Source: JANMDN01 sp031376285
Lineage (GTDB): Bacteria; Actinomycetota; Thermoleophilia; Miltoncostaeales; Miltoncostaeaceae
Reading direction: 5' to 3'
Assembly (NCBI GenBank): GCA_031376285.1
Contig: JANMDN010000002.1
Span: 1 to 64,000, forward strand
DNA: 64,000 nt
Shown piece after piece: positions 1 through 8,465 of this stretch. The notes under the pieces were generated by a model. That model was not told where the DNA came from and searched no databases. It saw only the letters and a program-made list of their open reading frames with translations. Position 1 is the stretch's first letter. Each line of letters starts with the position of its first letter. A program made the position numbers and the translations under genes.

Positions 1-182
1 CGAGACCGAGCACAGGTGGACGCACCGCCAGGTGCGCCCACCGTCTGAAGCGTCGGCGCAAGCCGACGCGCAAGAGAACGCAGTGTCAGCCCGCATATCG
101 GGAATATGGGGGCGACCAAGGACGCTGAGTCGCGACGTGTCGCAGCCAGCGGACTTCGATCAGCAACTCGGAATCAAGCGTC
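1..182. repeat. Dispersed structured repeat, copy A (candidate ncRNA or non-autonomous element)
   Basis: Non-coding stretch upstream of rodA that recurs in inverted orientation at 53551-53733. The core at 72-153 matches the reverse complement of 53579-53660 at 78 of 82 positions. Three hairpins are visible on the + strand: arms 15-26/31-42 with loop GCCA, arms 50-57/62-69 with a GNRA loop GCAA, and arms 89-98/104-113 with loop CGGGA. The first two hairpins differ in sequence from copy B, but several paired positions change together. The outer ends also match (CGAGACC at 1-7; TCAAGCGTC at 174-182). The copy begins at the window edge and may extend further left. No convincing protein is encoded. 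Sequence identity is seen directly; the role is unknown and the transcribed strand is undetermined. Confidence 0.8.
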
Positions 183-330
183 TCGGAAGAACCCATGCCG
201 CTCCGACGGCTGCGGCACGTCGTGTCGCGGCGTTGCTCGAGTATCGGGCGCATTCGTGGGCGAAGGCGGATCGATTGAGGCAGGTTGCAGCCTCCCGGCA
301 ACCGGTGGTACGTCCGGATGGGGCCGCGAG

Positions 331-1515
331 TTGACCCCGCTCACACCGATCGCCCCGGTCGGCGGGCGCCAGCATCCCTTCGACCGCCTTCGCGACACGT
401 TCGCGGGCCTCGACTGGACCCTGCTGATCGTCGCGCTCGGGATCTCCGCATTCGGCATCTTCGTCGTGCGCGCCGCGACCGTCGGTGACATCGAGGGCTC
501 GCCGAACTTCTTCTTCGCCCGACAGGCCATCTACGTCGGGGCCGGGGCCGTGCTGATGGTCGCGGCGATGACCGTCGACATCCACCGGGTTGCCGGAGCC
601 CATTGGCTGCTCTTCGGTGGCCTCTGCGCCGCCGTCGCGGTCGTGCTTGCCATCGGTGCCAAGGTACGCGGCTCGAGTCGCTGGATCGACTTTGGGGTCT
701 TCAAACTCCAACCATCCGAGATCGGCAAGGTGGCGATCATCGTCATTCTCGCGTCCATCGCCGTGGAGCGCACCAGCACCCTCGGAACGTGGCGGTTCAC
801 GCTCACGCTGATTGGCGTGACGACTGTGCCGGCACTGATCGTGTTTCTCCAGCCTGACCTGGGGACGACGCTCGTCTACTTCGCCATTCTCGCGACCATC
901 TTGCTCGTCACCGGGATCCCGCTCGCGCACCTAGCGACGCTCGGCGCCAGCATTGTCGCGTCCATCATGGCGGTGCTCGTCGTTCTTCCGGCGTTCGGCG
1001 TCTCGCTTCTCAAGGACTACCAGCTCGAGCGCCTTACGGCGTTTACCAACTCGAGTGACACGGCCTCGCTCGCCGGTTATCAGCTCGAACAGTCCAAGAT
1101 CGCGATCGGCTCGGGTGGGGCGTTCGGAAAAGGCGTGGACGGCGCAACGCAGACGCGCTACGACTTCCTTCCGGAGCACCACACCGACTTTATCTTCGCT
1201 GTGGTGTGCGAAATGTTTGGCTTCGTGGGGGGTGCGCTCCTGGTACTTGGCTTCGGCGTGCTGCTCTGGCGGGCGCTGCGCATCGTCGCGCGGGCACCGT
1301 CTGCGGTCGAGCAGCTCATCGCGGCCGGTATCCTCGGGATGTTCGTGTTCCAGCTCTTCGTTAACATCGGGATGACCATGGGTATCATGCCAATCACCGG
1401 AATCCCACTTCCCCTCATGAGTTTCGGGGGAAGCCACACACTCACAAACCTGATTGCGGTTGGACTGCTGCTCCAGATCGGGCGGCGGCCGAGGATCGGT
1501 GCGTTGATCACGTGA
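331..1515 (+). CDS. rodA: Rod shape-determining protein RodA (SEDS peptidoglycan glycosyltransferase)
   Basis: Polytopic membrane protein of the SEDS family, which polymerises lipid II during cell elongation together with a class B PBP. The sequence shows about ten hydrophobic segments, the SRWIDFG and QPSEIGK motifs, QPDLGTT, and the signature FLPEHHTDFIFA near residue 280. The C-terminus has the typical GIPLPLMSFGGS. I chose TTG at 331 because it gives the usual short cytoplasmic N-terminus before the first helix (LDWTLLIVALGI). The frame is open further upstream, to ATG 106, but that part lies in the structured repeat and does not look like RodA. A DUF697 protein and RNase E/G follow, in the actinobacterial rod/rng/rplU order. 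About 394 residues is normal for RodA. RodA rather than FtsW is favoured by context. Confidence 0.9.
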   Translation: MTPLTPIAPVGGRQHPFDRLRDTFAGLDWTLLIVALGISAFGIFVVRAATVGDIEGSPNFFFARQAIYVGAGAVLMVAAMTVDIHRVAGAHWLLFGGLCAAVAVVLAIGAKVRGSSRWIDFGVFKLQPSEIGKVAIIVILASIAVERTSTLGTWRFTLTLIGVTTVPALIVFLQPDLGTTLVYFAILATILLVTGIPLAHLATLGASIVASIMAVLVVLPAFGVSLLKDYQLERLTAFTNSSDTASLAGYQLEQSKIAIGSGGAFGKGVDGATQTRYDFLPEHHTDFIFAVVCEMFGFVGGALLVLGFGVLLWRALRIVARAPSAVEQLIAAGILGMFVFQLFVNIGMTMGIMPITGIPLPLMSFGGSHTLTNLIAVGLLLQIGRRPRIGALIT

Positions 1516-1543
1516 GCGCCCTTGCGCACGCCAGGGCTGCCCA

Positions 1544-2416
1544 GTGGGCCTGATCAAATCGGCCCGCCGGACGCGAGGCCGACTCAAGCCACTCACCCGC
1601 ACCATGGGCGACGTCGCGACGGCGGCCGAACGGCAGTCGGTTCTCGCGGTCTACCCAGACGGTCCGCAGGCCCGCGTGCTCGCCGCCCTCCTCGGTGGAT
1701 CGCACGAGGCGACCGCCGGCGCCGACGGGCTCCTCGTTCACGCGGCAAGTGCGGGAGACAATCACGAGCCGCCTCGTCTGGCACTCGCAACCCAGAAGTC
1801 GGCGGGCGGGCGGGCCCTGGTGGTGCTCGTCGGTCGCCCGAGCGACCGCGCCCTCATGGAGGCGACCTACCTCGCCGGGTTCGGGCTCGAACTCTCAGAC
1901 GTCATACACGTCGACGGCCTGTCCGGTGGCGCCGGCGAGTCCGTCGTTGCCCGCATCCTCGATACGCTTGGCGACGACATCGTTGCGGCAGCGGCCACAC
2001 ACCCGCGGCTTCGAGACATTGCCGCACATCATTTGATCGCCCGCGCGTCACGCCGCTCTGCGGCGGTCGGCGCGGTGGGCTTCCTACCGGGGGCTGAGCT
2101 CCCGGTGCTTCTCGCGCAGCAAGTCCGGCTTGTGAGCCAACTTGCGGCGCTCCATGGCCGGCCCCTCGGACGCGATCGCGCCCTTGAGCTTGCGGGGGTG
2201 ATCGCGGCTGGCTACGGCTGGCGCGGCCTCGCCCGAACGGCCATCAGACAGGTTCCGGGGGCACGTCTCGCGCTTCGAGGGGGGATTGCCTATGCGGCCA
2301 CTCGCTCGACTGGGGAGGCGGCGCTTCGCTGGTTCTCGAGCGACGCGTCCGCGCGCCCCCCGGGCGCCCTATCTCGCTCCCTCCCGGGTGCGATCTCACG
2401 GAGGAATCCCGACTGA
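1544..2416 (+). CDS. DUF697-domain protein with degenerate GTPase-like N-terminus
   Basis: About 290 residues from GTG 1544; ATG 1604 (MGDVATAAERQS) is an equally possible start. The C-terminal half, with LPGAELPVLLAQQVRLV and later GYGWRGLARTAIRQVPG, resembles the DUF697 helical domain that follows G domains in some small-GTPase-like proteins. The N-terminal half has alternating hydrophobic strands (ALVVLVGRPSD, VIHVDGLSG) like a nucleotide-binding fold, but no P-loop GxxxxGK[ST] and no NKxD, so GTP binding is doubtful. It starts 28 bases after rodA, and its stop overlaps the rng start codon (CTGA), so it is probably co-transcribed with the elongation genes. Function unknown; a membrane or scaffold role beside RodA is only a guess. 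Confidence 0.7.
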   Translation: MGLIKSARRTRGRLKPLTRTMGDVATAAERQSVLAVYPDGPQARVLAALLGGSHEATAGADGLLVHAASAGDNHEPPRLALATQKSAGGRALVVLVGRPSDRALMEATYLAGFGLELSDVIHVDGLSGGAGESVVARILDTLGDDIVAAAATHPRLRDIAAHHLIARASRRSAAVGAVGFLPGAELPVLLAQQVRLVSQLAALHGRPLGRDRALELAGVIAAGYGWRGLARTAIRQVPGARLALRGGIAYAATRSTGEAALRWFSSDASARPPGALSRSLPGAISRRNPD

Positions 2417-3873
2417 AAACTCAAATTCTCGTCTCAGTTGACCGCTTCGAGACCCGCGTTGCACTCCTCGAGGATGGTCGTGTCGCCGAATGCCATATCG
2501 AGCGTCGTGGACGTCGATCGGTCGTCGGCCATGTGTGGAAGGGCCGCGTTGAGAGTGTGCTGCCAGGTATGGAGGCCGCATTCGTCCAGCTCGGCATCGA
2601 AAAGAGCGGGTTCCTGCACGTCGACGAGCTCTACGCGCCGGGTATCGCCAAGCACCGACGCCAGATCGGCGAGCTGCTCAAGAAGGGCGACCAGATCCTC
2701 GTCCAAGCCCTCAAGGACCCCATGGGAACCAAGGGCGCGCGCCTGACAATGCAGCTCTCGCTTGCGGGGCGCTTCCTGGTCTATGTCCCCTTCGGTGAGG
2801 GGCTGGGCGTCAGCAAGCGGATCGACGACGCCGAGCGTCGCCGCCTGAAGGCGATCTGCGGTGCATTCGATCTCGGCGGCGGCGGCGTCATCGTCCGCAC
2901 CGCCGCCGCCGGAGCCGGTGCCGCGGAACTCGCCCGCGATCTCGCGTCGCTTCGGCGACTTTGGGCGGTGCTCCAGGCCCGTGGGGCCGAGGCTGACTGC
3001 CCGTCGCTTCTCTACAGCGAGGCTGACGCGTCGCTTCGGGTCATCCGTGATTTGCTCGGCGCGCACGTCGACGAGGTACTCGTCGACGACGAGGTTCAGC
3101 ACGACCGGATCCAAGCGTTCCTGCGTAGGACCTCCCCGGAGCTCGCCGATCGCGTCACCCACTACGACGGCGACGAGCCGATGATGCGTCGCTATGGGGT
3201 CGACGGGGCGGTGCAGTCGACGCTTCAGCGTCGTGTTCCGCTCGAGTCGGGTGGTTATCTGATCATCGACGACACCGAGGCGATGACGGTGATCGACGTC
3301 AACTCGGGCCGCAACGTCGGACGCGGCAACAACAACCTCGAAGACACGATCACGCGGACAAACCTCGAGGCGGCCGACGAGGTGGTGCGTCAGCTCCGCC
3401 TTCGCGACATCGGTGGCATCGTGATCATCGATTTCATCGACATGTCGGCCGCACGGAACCGGAAGGCGGTTACTGAGATCCTCGAATCGGCGCTTGCCCG
3501 AGATCGGAGCAGGACCTTTGTCGTCGAGATCTCGGAACTCGGCCTCGTTCAGATGACGCGCCAGAACATCAGCGAGGGCCCCCGGGAAGTCATGACGTCG
3601 TCATGCCCCAGTTGCCACGGGCACGGCTTCGTCCTCACCGACGAGAGTCACGCGGTCGAGGTGGATCGAACGATTCGGTCACAGGCCGGCAAGATCGATG
3701 GTCCGGTGGTTGCCCGCGTCAACCCGCGGATCGCGCGTCTGCTCGAGGTTCCAAGCAGCGAGGACGAGGAGGGCCCCGTCGAGACGACCGAAATTACGAT
3801 CGAGGCCGACCCACGACTTCCGCTCGACGGTGTGATGGTCGCGGCTGCAGGACGGGCGGCGGTCGCCACGTAG
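2413..3873 (+). CDS. rng: Ribonuclease E/G family endoribonuclease
   Basis: Single-strand-specific endonuclease for rRNA and mRNA processing. The protein has an S1-like domain (VWKGRVESVLPGMEAAFV), the RNase E/G catalytic core with two metal-binding aspartates, in IDVNSG (about residue 295) and IIDFIDM (about 340), and the Zn-link CPSCHG near 398. The first ATG/GTG in frame (2533) would cut off the conserved N-terminus. Reading back gives ILVSVDRFETRVALLEDG, an excellent RNase G match, starting at a CTG at 2413. That CTG overlaps the preceding TGA and has GGAGG at 2400-2404 at ideal spacing. I therefore call CTG as the start, giving 486 residues, close to RNase G length. There is no long C-terminal degradosome scaffold. 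L21/L27 lie beyond one opposing gene. Confidence 0.93.
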   Translation: MKTQILVSVDRFETRVALLEDGRVAECHIERRGRRSVVGHVWKGRVESVLPGMEAAFVQLGIEKSGFLHVDELYAPGIAKHRRQIGELLKKGDQILVQALKDPMGTKGARLTMQLSLAGRFLVYVPFGEGLGVSKRIDDAERRRLKAICGAFDLGGGGVIVRTAAAGAGAAELARDLASLRRLWAVLQARGAEADCPSLLYSEADASLRVIRDLLGAHVDEVLVDDEVQHDRIQAFLRRTSPELADRVTHYDGDEPMMRRYGVDGAVQSTLQRRVPLESGGYLIIDDTEAMTVIDVNSGRNVGRGNNNLEDTITRTNLEAADEVVRQLRLRDIGGIVIIDFIDMSAARNRKAVTEILESALARDRSRTFVVEISELGLVQMTRQNISEGPREVMTSSCPSCHGHGFVLTDESHAVEVDRTIRSQAGKIDGPVVARVNPRIARLLEVPSSEDEEGPVETTEITIEADPRLPLDGVMVAAAGRAAVAT

Positions 3874-3895
3874 GGAAACCTCGGCGCTTGGGTGA

Positions 3896-3923
3896 GTGGT
3901 CGGGGCCGTGCGCCCCCGACCAC
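3896..3923. terminator. Bidirectional hairpin between convergent rng and binding-protein gene
   Basis: Perfect 10-bp stem (3896-3905 with 3914-3923) and 8-base loop, lying between two convergent stop codons. There is no long T-run, so termination in either direction is inferred from position and stem strength. Confidence 0.6.
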
Positions 3924-3926
3924 GGC

Positions 3927-5600
3927 TTACCTGGCCCGCATCAGGGACCAGAGCTGACCGAATACCGGGCTGTAGACGTAGCCCTCGATCCGGCTGGAGG
4001 TCATGTCGCTCTTGGTCAGCGTCGCGAAGGGCACCCAGGGCGCGTGGTCGCTGACGGATTGGTCGACCGCGAGCCAGGCGCTGTCGCGCTTGGGGCCGAT
4101 CCGCTCGGCGCGGGCGCGGTCGATCAGAACGTCTGATTCCTTGTAGTAACTCAGGTTCGGGTTCTCGTCGCGCCGAATCTCGTTGCTGTCCAGGTGGCGG
4201 AAGAGGTCGGCGCCGTCGGGCACGGTGGCAAACCAACGGAGGTAGCCGATTTGAGCCTGCGTGGACCGCTGGCCGATGCGGTCCTGATAGGCGAAGCCGT
4301 CGAGGTAGGTGATCTCAGCGTTGAAGCCGAGATCCTTCAAGACGGACTGGAGGTAGCGGCTCGCGGCGATGACGGGCGGCTCTTTGTTTGACCAGATCGT
4401 GACCCGACGATCGTCGCCGGTCAACTTGGCGAGCTTGATCAGCCGCCGAGCCTGGGCAAGGTCCGGCTTCCTCACTCGTTGGCGCCGGTAGCCGGTGAAG
4501 GTGGGGGGGAGGGTCTGCGCGGTCTCGACCGCCTGATCCTGGAAGAAGCCCGCGAGACGCTCACGATCGACCGCGACGTTGACCGCCTTCCGGACAAGCT
4601 CCTTGTCGAAGGGCTTGCTGCGGGTATTCATGAAGAAGGCAACGATCGAGGCGAGCGGCCTCTCCTTCTTGATCTGTACTTCGGGCCGACCCTCGAACCG
4701 CTTCAGGTCGGCCGGAAGAACTGGAGAAAGCGTGAGGTCAGACTCGCCGCCTCGAATGCGTTCGAGTGCGTCGCGCCCGCTGATACCGATCGAGATCTCG
4801 ATACGTCGAAACCGTTGCGGGAGGTTTCGGTCACGGTCGGTCGCCTGCTGATCCCACCGGGGGTTCTGGACGAGCTGAACGAGGCGATCGGGCTCGAAGC
4901 GCCGGATCATGTACGGCCCTGTCGCCGGGGCGCCGTCCGGCGTGCTCTCGTCGTTTAGTGGAGTGTCTTTCGGGAGCACGAACGTCCACGGCATCGCGAG
5001 CACCTTGAGAAACGCCGGGTCGGGCTTTGTCAAGCGAATTGTCAGGGTTCGGGTTCGATCGTCGGCCTCGATACCGCGAATGCCACCGCCTTGGGCGCCA
5101 CGCTTCGCCGCCGACGGGGCACCGTCGATCTCCAGCAAGAAGCGTTTTCCATCTGATTCGAGGTAGAGGGCGCGTTCAATGCTGGCCTTCACGTCCGAGG
5201 GCTTGACCTCACCGGCCTTCTCCTCGGAGAACTTGACCCCACCGCGGATCGTGAAGGTGTAGGTCTTCCCGTCCGAGGAAACCGTCGGCATCGCCTCGGC
5301 GAGATCCGGTTCGATCTCGGTGCCACCCTGGCCCTTCTCCCGCTTAAAGGCGAGCAGGCCGTTGTTGGTGTTCGCGAGGATCGTCCATGACGGGTCGCCG
5401 ACGACGCCGTCGACGAGTCCGGGGTCGAGGAACATATCGCCGCGGCCATCGAAACTCACCCGCAACAGCGTCGCGTCGTCATCCTCGGCCAGGAGTGATG
5501 ACGGCGCGACGCCGAGCAGGGCCAGAACTGCGGCGACGGGCGCAGCCCAGCGGCGCCGGGCCCGAGGGCTCCGGCGAGATTTTCCTGGCCGAACATTCAA
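3927..5600 (-). CDS. ABC transporter substrate-binding protein, peptide/nickel family (SBP_bac_5)
   Basis: Exported binding protein of the oligopeptide/dipeptide/nickel class. TTG at 5600 gives a 557-residue protein with an arginine-rich n-region (RRSPRARRRW), hydrophobic core and an Ala-rich cleavage region (APSSLLA), so it has a Sec signal and no lipobox cysteine. The mature part has the family landmarks: DPSWTILANTNNGLLAF, EPDLAEAMPTVSSDGKTYTF, ATGPYMI and KPFDKELVRKAVNVAVDRERL. The frame is open 94 codons further upstream without signal-like sequence, and that part overlaps rplU, so it was rejected. No permease or ATPase genes are beside it, so it is an orphan here. It points away from rplU and converges on rng. 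Ligand unknown. Confidence 0.85.
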   Translation of the reverse strand: MNVRPGKSRRSPRARRRWAAPVAAVLALLGVAPSSLLAEDDDATLLRVSFDGRGDMFLDPGLVDGVVGDPSWTILANTNNGLLAFKREKGQGGTEIEPDLAEAMPTVSSDGKTYTFTIRGGVKFSEEKAGEVKPSDVKASIERALYLESDGKRFLLEIDGAPSAAKRGAQGGGIRGIEADDRTRTLTIRLTKPDPAFLKVLAMPWTFVLPKDTPLNDESTPDGAPATGPYMIRRFEPDRLVQLVQNPRWDQQATDRDRNLPQRFRRIEISIGISGRDALERIRGGESDLTLSPVLPADLKRFEGRPEVQIKKERPLASIVAFFMNTRSKPFDKELVRKAVNVAVDRERLAGFFQDQAVETAQTLPPTFTGYRRQRVRKPDLAQARRLIKLAKLTGDDRRVTIWSNKEPPVIAASRYLQSVLKDLGFNAEITYLDGFAYQDRIGQRSTQAQIGYLRWFATVPDGADLFRHLDSNEIRRDENPNLSYYKESDVLIDRARAERIGPKRDSAWLAVDQSVSDHAPWVPFATLTKSDMTSSRIEGYVYSPVFGQLWSLMRAR

Positions 5601-5832
5601 TGTGGAGACACTTCTCCCAAAGTCCGAGCGAGCGGTCAAACCGATCGGTCGCGTGCGGACGTCCAAATGTAGGGGATTCTCGCCAATTCGGAAGGGTTGC
5701 CCGGTCCGGCGACAACGTATCCTGCGAATCCACTGCACTGGTACGCCGTCCGCGGCCGCGCTAGACTCCCGCGGTCGCGAACGCGCCTTGGTCGCGTGCG
5801 TGCTCGTGCGAGAAAACGACGGAGAGACGAAT

Positions 5833-6126
5833 ATGCCGCGGTACGCAGTCATCGCCCTTGGTGGTAAGCAATATCGCGTCAACGAGGGCGAGTTCCTTGT
5901 CGTTGACCGCCTTCACCACGACGAGGGTGACTCGTTTTCACCCGTTGTCTTGGCAACGGGCGGAGATGATGGGCTGTCAGACGGCGGCACGGTGACCGCG
6001 CTCGTCGAGAAGCACCTGCTCGGGCCGAAGATTCGCGTCTTTACCTACAAGCCCAAGCGCAACTCCCGAAAGTCGCGCGGACATCGCTCGCGCCTTTCGA
6101 GGGTCCGTATTCAGAGCATCGCGTAG
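5833..6126 (+). CDS. rplU: 50S ribosomal protein L21
   Basis: 97-residue ribosomal protein L21, a 23S rRNA-binding protein of the large subunit. It begins MPRYAVIALGGKQYRV, and ends in the typical basic tail with TYKPKRNSRKSRGHR and a final RVRIQSI. ATG 5833 follows a GGAGAG ribosome-binding site at 5821-5826. rpmA follows 15 bases later and then obg, the near-universal rplU-rpmA-obg operon. Confidence 0.97.
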   Translation: MPRYAVIALGGKQYRVNEGEFLVVDRLHHDEGDSFSPVVLATGGDDGLSDGGTVTALVEKHLLGPKIRVFTYKPKRNSRKSRGHRSRLSRVRIQSIA

Positions 6127-6141
6127 AGCCGAGGTTTCGAG

Positions 6142-6411
6142 ATGGCACACAAAAAAGGTGGCGGCTCGAGTCGCAATGGTCGCGACTCCGCGTCGCAGCG
6201 ACTCGGCGTAAAGGTGTTCGCGGGGCAGGTCGTGCCGGCCGGCTCGATCATCGTTCGTCAGCGCGGCACGGTGTTTCACCCTGCAGACGGGGCCGGCATC
6301 GGCCGTGACCACACGATCTTCGCGACGGTCTCCGGGCGGGTGGAGTTCACCAAGGGCCGCAAGGGCCGGCGCATCTTCGTGTACGCGGAGCCGGTCGCAG
6401 AGACCGCGTAG
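6142..6411 (+). CDS. rpmA: 50S ribosomal protein L27
   Basis: 89-residue L27. It starts MAHKKGGGSSRNGRDS with no cleavable N-terminal extension of the Firmicutes type, so the flexible N-terminus that reaches the peptidyl-transferase centre is made directly. The conserved RQRGTVFHPADGAGIGRDHT motif is present. It lies between rplU and obg in the classical operon. Confidence 0.97.
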   Translation: MAHKKGGGSSRNGRDSASQRLGVKVFAGQVVPAGSIIVRQRGTVFHPADGAGIGRDHTIFATVSGRVEFTKGRKGRRIFVYAEPVAETA

Positions 6412-6423
6412 CGCGCGAGCGCC

Positions 6424-7359
6424 GTGCGGTTCACCGACCGGGCTCGAATCCACGTCGAAGCGGGCCACGGGGGCAACGGCGCCCTGTCGTTTCGTCGTGA
6501 GGCCAACGTCCCGAGGGGTGGGCCGGACGGCGGGAACGGCGGGCGTGGCGCCGACGTTCGTCTGATCGCGGAGGGCACCATGGAGGATCTCTCCCGCTAC
6601 CGCAACGAGATCCATCACCGCGCCGAGCACGGTGCACCCGGTGAGGGAGCCCGTAAACGCGGGCGCGATGGGGCCACGCTCACGATCCCGGTCCCTCCTG
6701 GGACGAGGGTCCTGCGCGACGGCTACGAGATCGCGACGCTCGGCGCCCACGGCGACACCGTCGATGTCGCGCTCGGCGGGAGTGGTGGCGTGGGCAATCG
6801 CGCATTTCGCTCGTCGACACACCGGGCGCCGCGGGAGACCGTGCCTGGCGGCACAGGCGAAGAAACCTGGCTCACGCTCGAACTACGACTTCCCGTCGCC
6901 GTCGCCATCGTTGGGCTGCCAAATAGCGGCAAGTCGGCACTTCTCAATGCCCTCACCGGGGCCAGGTCGCCGGTGGCCGACTATCCGCACTCGACCGGGG
7001 AGCCGGCATTCGGCAACCTCGAGGACGAGATCCTCAACCTCCATCTTGTCGTCGACCTCCCCGGCGTCGACGCGACTGGAACGCCCCGGCGCGGCTCGTA
7101 TCTTGGCCAGCTGGAGCGTGCTCAGCTCATTGTCCACTGCGTCGATGGCGCCTCGAGCGACGATTGGGCGGACCGCGTGTCGCTCGTTCGCGGCGCGATC
7201 GCATTGTTTCTCGGAGAGGGCGCCCGAGAAGTGCTTGTGACCACCCGCGCCGATCTCGGAACGAACGGGCCACCGGACGCGACTGCGACCTCTCTTCACG
7301 ACGCAGCGACCATCGACTTCCTCCGCGACGACCTCCTGCGACGCCTCACCGGCGCGTGA
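6424..7359 (+). CDS. obg: Obg-family GTPase, short form
   Basis: Ribosome-associated GTPase of the Obg/CgtA family. The N-terminal glycine-rich Obg fold is intact (HVEAGHGGNGALSF, GGPDGGNGGRGADV, PGGTGEETWLTLELR). The G domain has G1 GLPNSGKS and G3 DLPG. The usual NKxD (G4) is replaced by TRAD, and the protein stops after 311 residues, so the C-terminal OCT domain typical of actinobacterial Obg (often above 450 residues) is missing. GTG 6424 lies 12 bases after rpmA. The stop overlaps the proB start (GTGA). Whether guanine specificity is kept is uncertain because of the G4 change. Confidence 0.92.
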   Translation: MRFTDRARIHVEAGHGGNGALSFRREANVPRGGPDGGNGGRGADVRLIAEGTMEDLSRYRNEIHHRAEHGAPGEGARKRGRDGATLTIPVPPGTRVLRDGYEIATLGAHGDTVDVALGGSGGVGNRAFRSSTHRAPRETVPGGTGEETWLTLELRLPVAVAIVGLPNSGKSALLNALTGARSPVADYPHSTGEPAFGNLEDEILNLHLVVDLPGVDATGTPRRGSYLGQLERAQLIVHCVDGASSDDWADRVSLVRGAIALFLGEGAREVLVTTRADLGTNGPPDATATSLHDAATIDFLRDDLLRRLTGA

Positions 7360-8456
7360 GCGCCTTCGTCGTCAAGATCGGCTCGTCGACCCTCGTCGAC
7401 GCGTCCGGTGCGCTGCGCGACGAGATCATCGAATCGCGTGTCCGTGAGCTGGTACGGATACACCGGCAGGGCCTTCGACCGGTGCTCGTCTCGAGTGGAG
7501 CGGTTGCCTGCGGAATGGGGCGGCTCGGCATGGCCGAGCGCCCCGCTGGCCTTCCGGACCTGCAAGCGCTTGCCGCGGTCGGTCAGGGCGTGCTCTTTCA
7601 GCGCTACGTCGAGGCGTTTTCGCCGCACGGGGTTCTTCCGGCACAGGTCCTCCTGACATCGGCTGATCTTGACCGCCGCTCCTCCTACATCAACGCTCGG
7701 AACACACTCGTTCGCCTTCTCGATCTGGGCTGCATCCCGGTCATCAACGAGAACGACACCACCGCCACCGACGAGCTGACGTTCGGCGATAACGACGTGC
7801 TCGCCGCTCAGATCGCGATTCTCATCGGAGCGAGTCGCCTGCTCCTGCTCACCGACCGCGACGGGCTCTACGTTGACGCGGGTAACGGTCCGGAGTTGAT
7901 CGGTGATGTGCCAGCCGGAACGCGTCCGACCGATCTCAACCTTGCGAGCGTGGCGGGAGGGAGCGGGAGGGGAGGGATCAGCAGCAAGATCGCCGCGGCC
8001 ATGATGGCGACGAGCGCGGGGGTCGGATGCGTGATCGCCTCCGGAGTCGAGGAGGGGGTGATCACCGCGGTGTCGTCCGGTCATCACGTCGGCACCCGCT
8101 TCAACCCGGCTGCCCGCGGTGAACCGGCGTTCAAGCTCTGGCTGCGCTACGCAAAGCCCGCGTTTGGGCGGGTGCTGGTTGACGCGGGGGCGGTTGCCGC
8201 GCTGACGGGGCGGGGGACGTCGCTTCTTCCCGTCGGTGTGGTCGGCGTCGAGGGATCATTCGTTGCGGGCGACGCGATCGACGTGATCGCCGCAGGTGAC
8301 CGGTCGGCCGTCGGCAAAGGCATCGCGGCGATGAGCGCCGACGAGGTCCGGGCGGTCAGCGGCCAGCGCTCGGACGTCGTCAGAGAGCGACGTCCCGGCG
8401 GCGTCGACGAAGTGGTCCATCGCGATCAGTTCGTTCTTGCCGATGAGGGGCGATAG
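7356..8456 (+). CDS. proB: Glutamate 5-kinase
   Basis: First enzyme of proline synthesis, phosphorylating glutamate to gamma-glutamyl phosphate. GTG 7356 overlaps the obg stop and gives the family start SAFVVKIGSSTL. Visible motifs of the amino-acid-kinase fold are VLVSSGAVACGM, INENDTTATDELTFGDND and LLLTDRDGLY. A C-terminal PUA domain (about residues 265-350) follows, as in E. coli ProB. 366 residues is normal. proA follows after 9 bases, so the two proline enzymes are coupled. Confidence 0.96.
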   Translation: MSAFVVKIGSSTLVDASGALRDEIIESRVRELVRIHRQGLRPVLVSSGAVACGMGRLGMAERPAGLPDLQALAAVGQGVLFQRYVEAFSPHGVLPAQVLLTSADLDRRSSYINARNTLVRLLDLGCIPVINENDTTATDELTFGDNDVLAAQIAILIGASRLLLLTDRDGLYVDAGNGPELIGDVPAGTRPTDLNLASVAGGSGRGGISSKIAAAMMATSAGVGCVIASGVEEGVITAVSSGHHVGTRFNPAARGEPAFKLWLRYAKPAFGRVLVDAGAVAALTGRGTSLLPVGVVGVEGSFVAGDAIDVIAAGDRSAVGKGIAAMSADEVRAVSGQRSDVVRERRPGGVDEVVHRDQFVLADEGR

Positions 8457-8465
8457 GCTTCAGGG

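Noticed and set aside
160..930. Long open frame antisense to rodA
   Set aside because: Composition is the usual high-GC antisense shadow (Arg, Asp, Gly-rich), and rodA is certain on the other strand.
5601..5882. N-terminal extension of the binding-protein gene over the rplU start
   Set aside because: It contains no signal-like sequence and overlaps rplU; TTG 5600 starts directly before the signal peptide.
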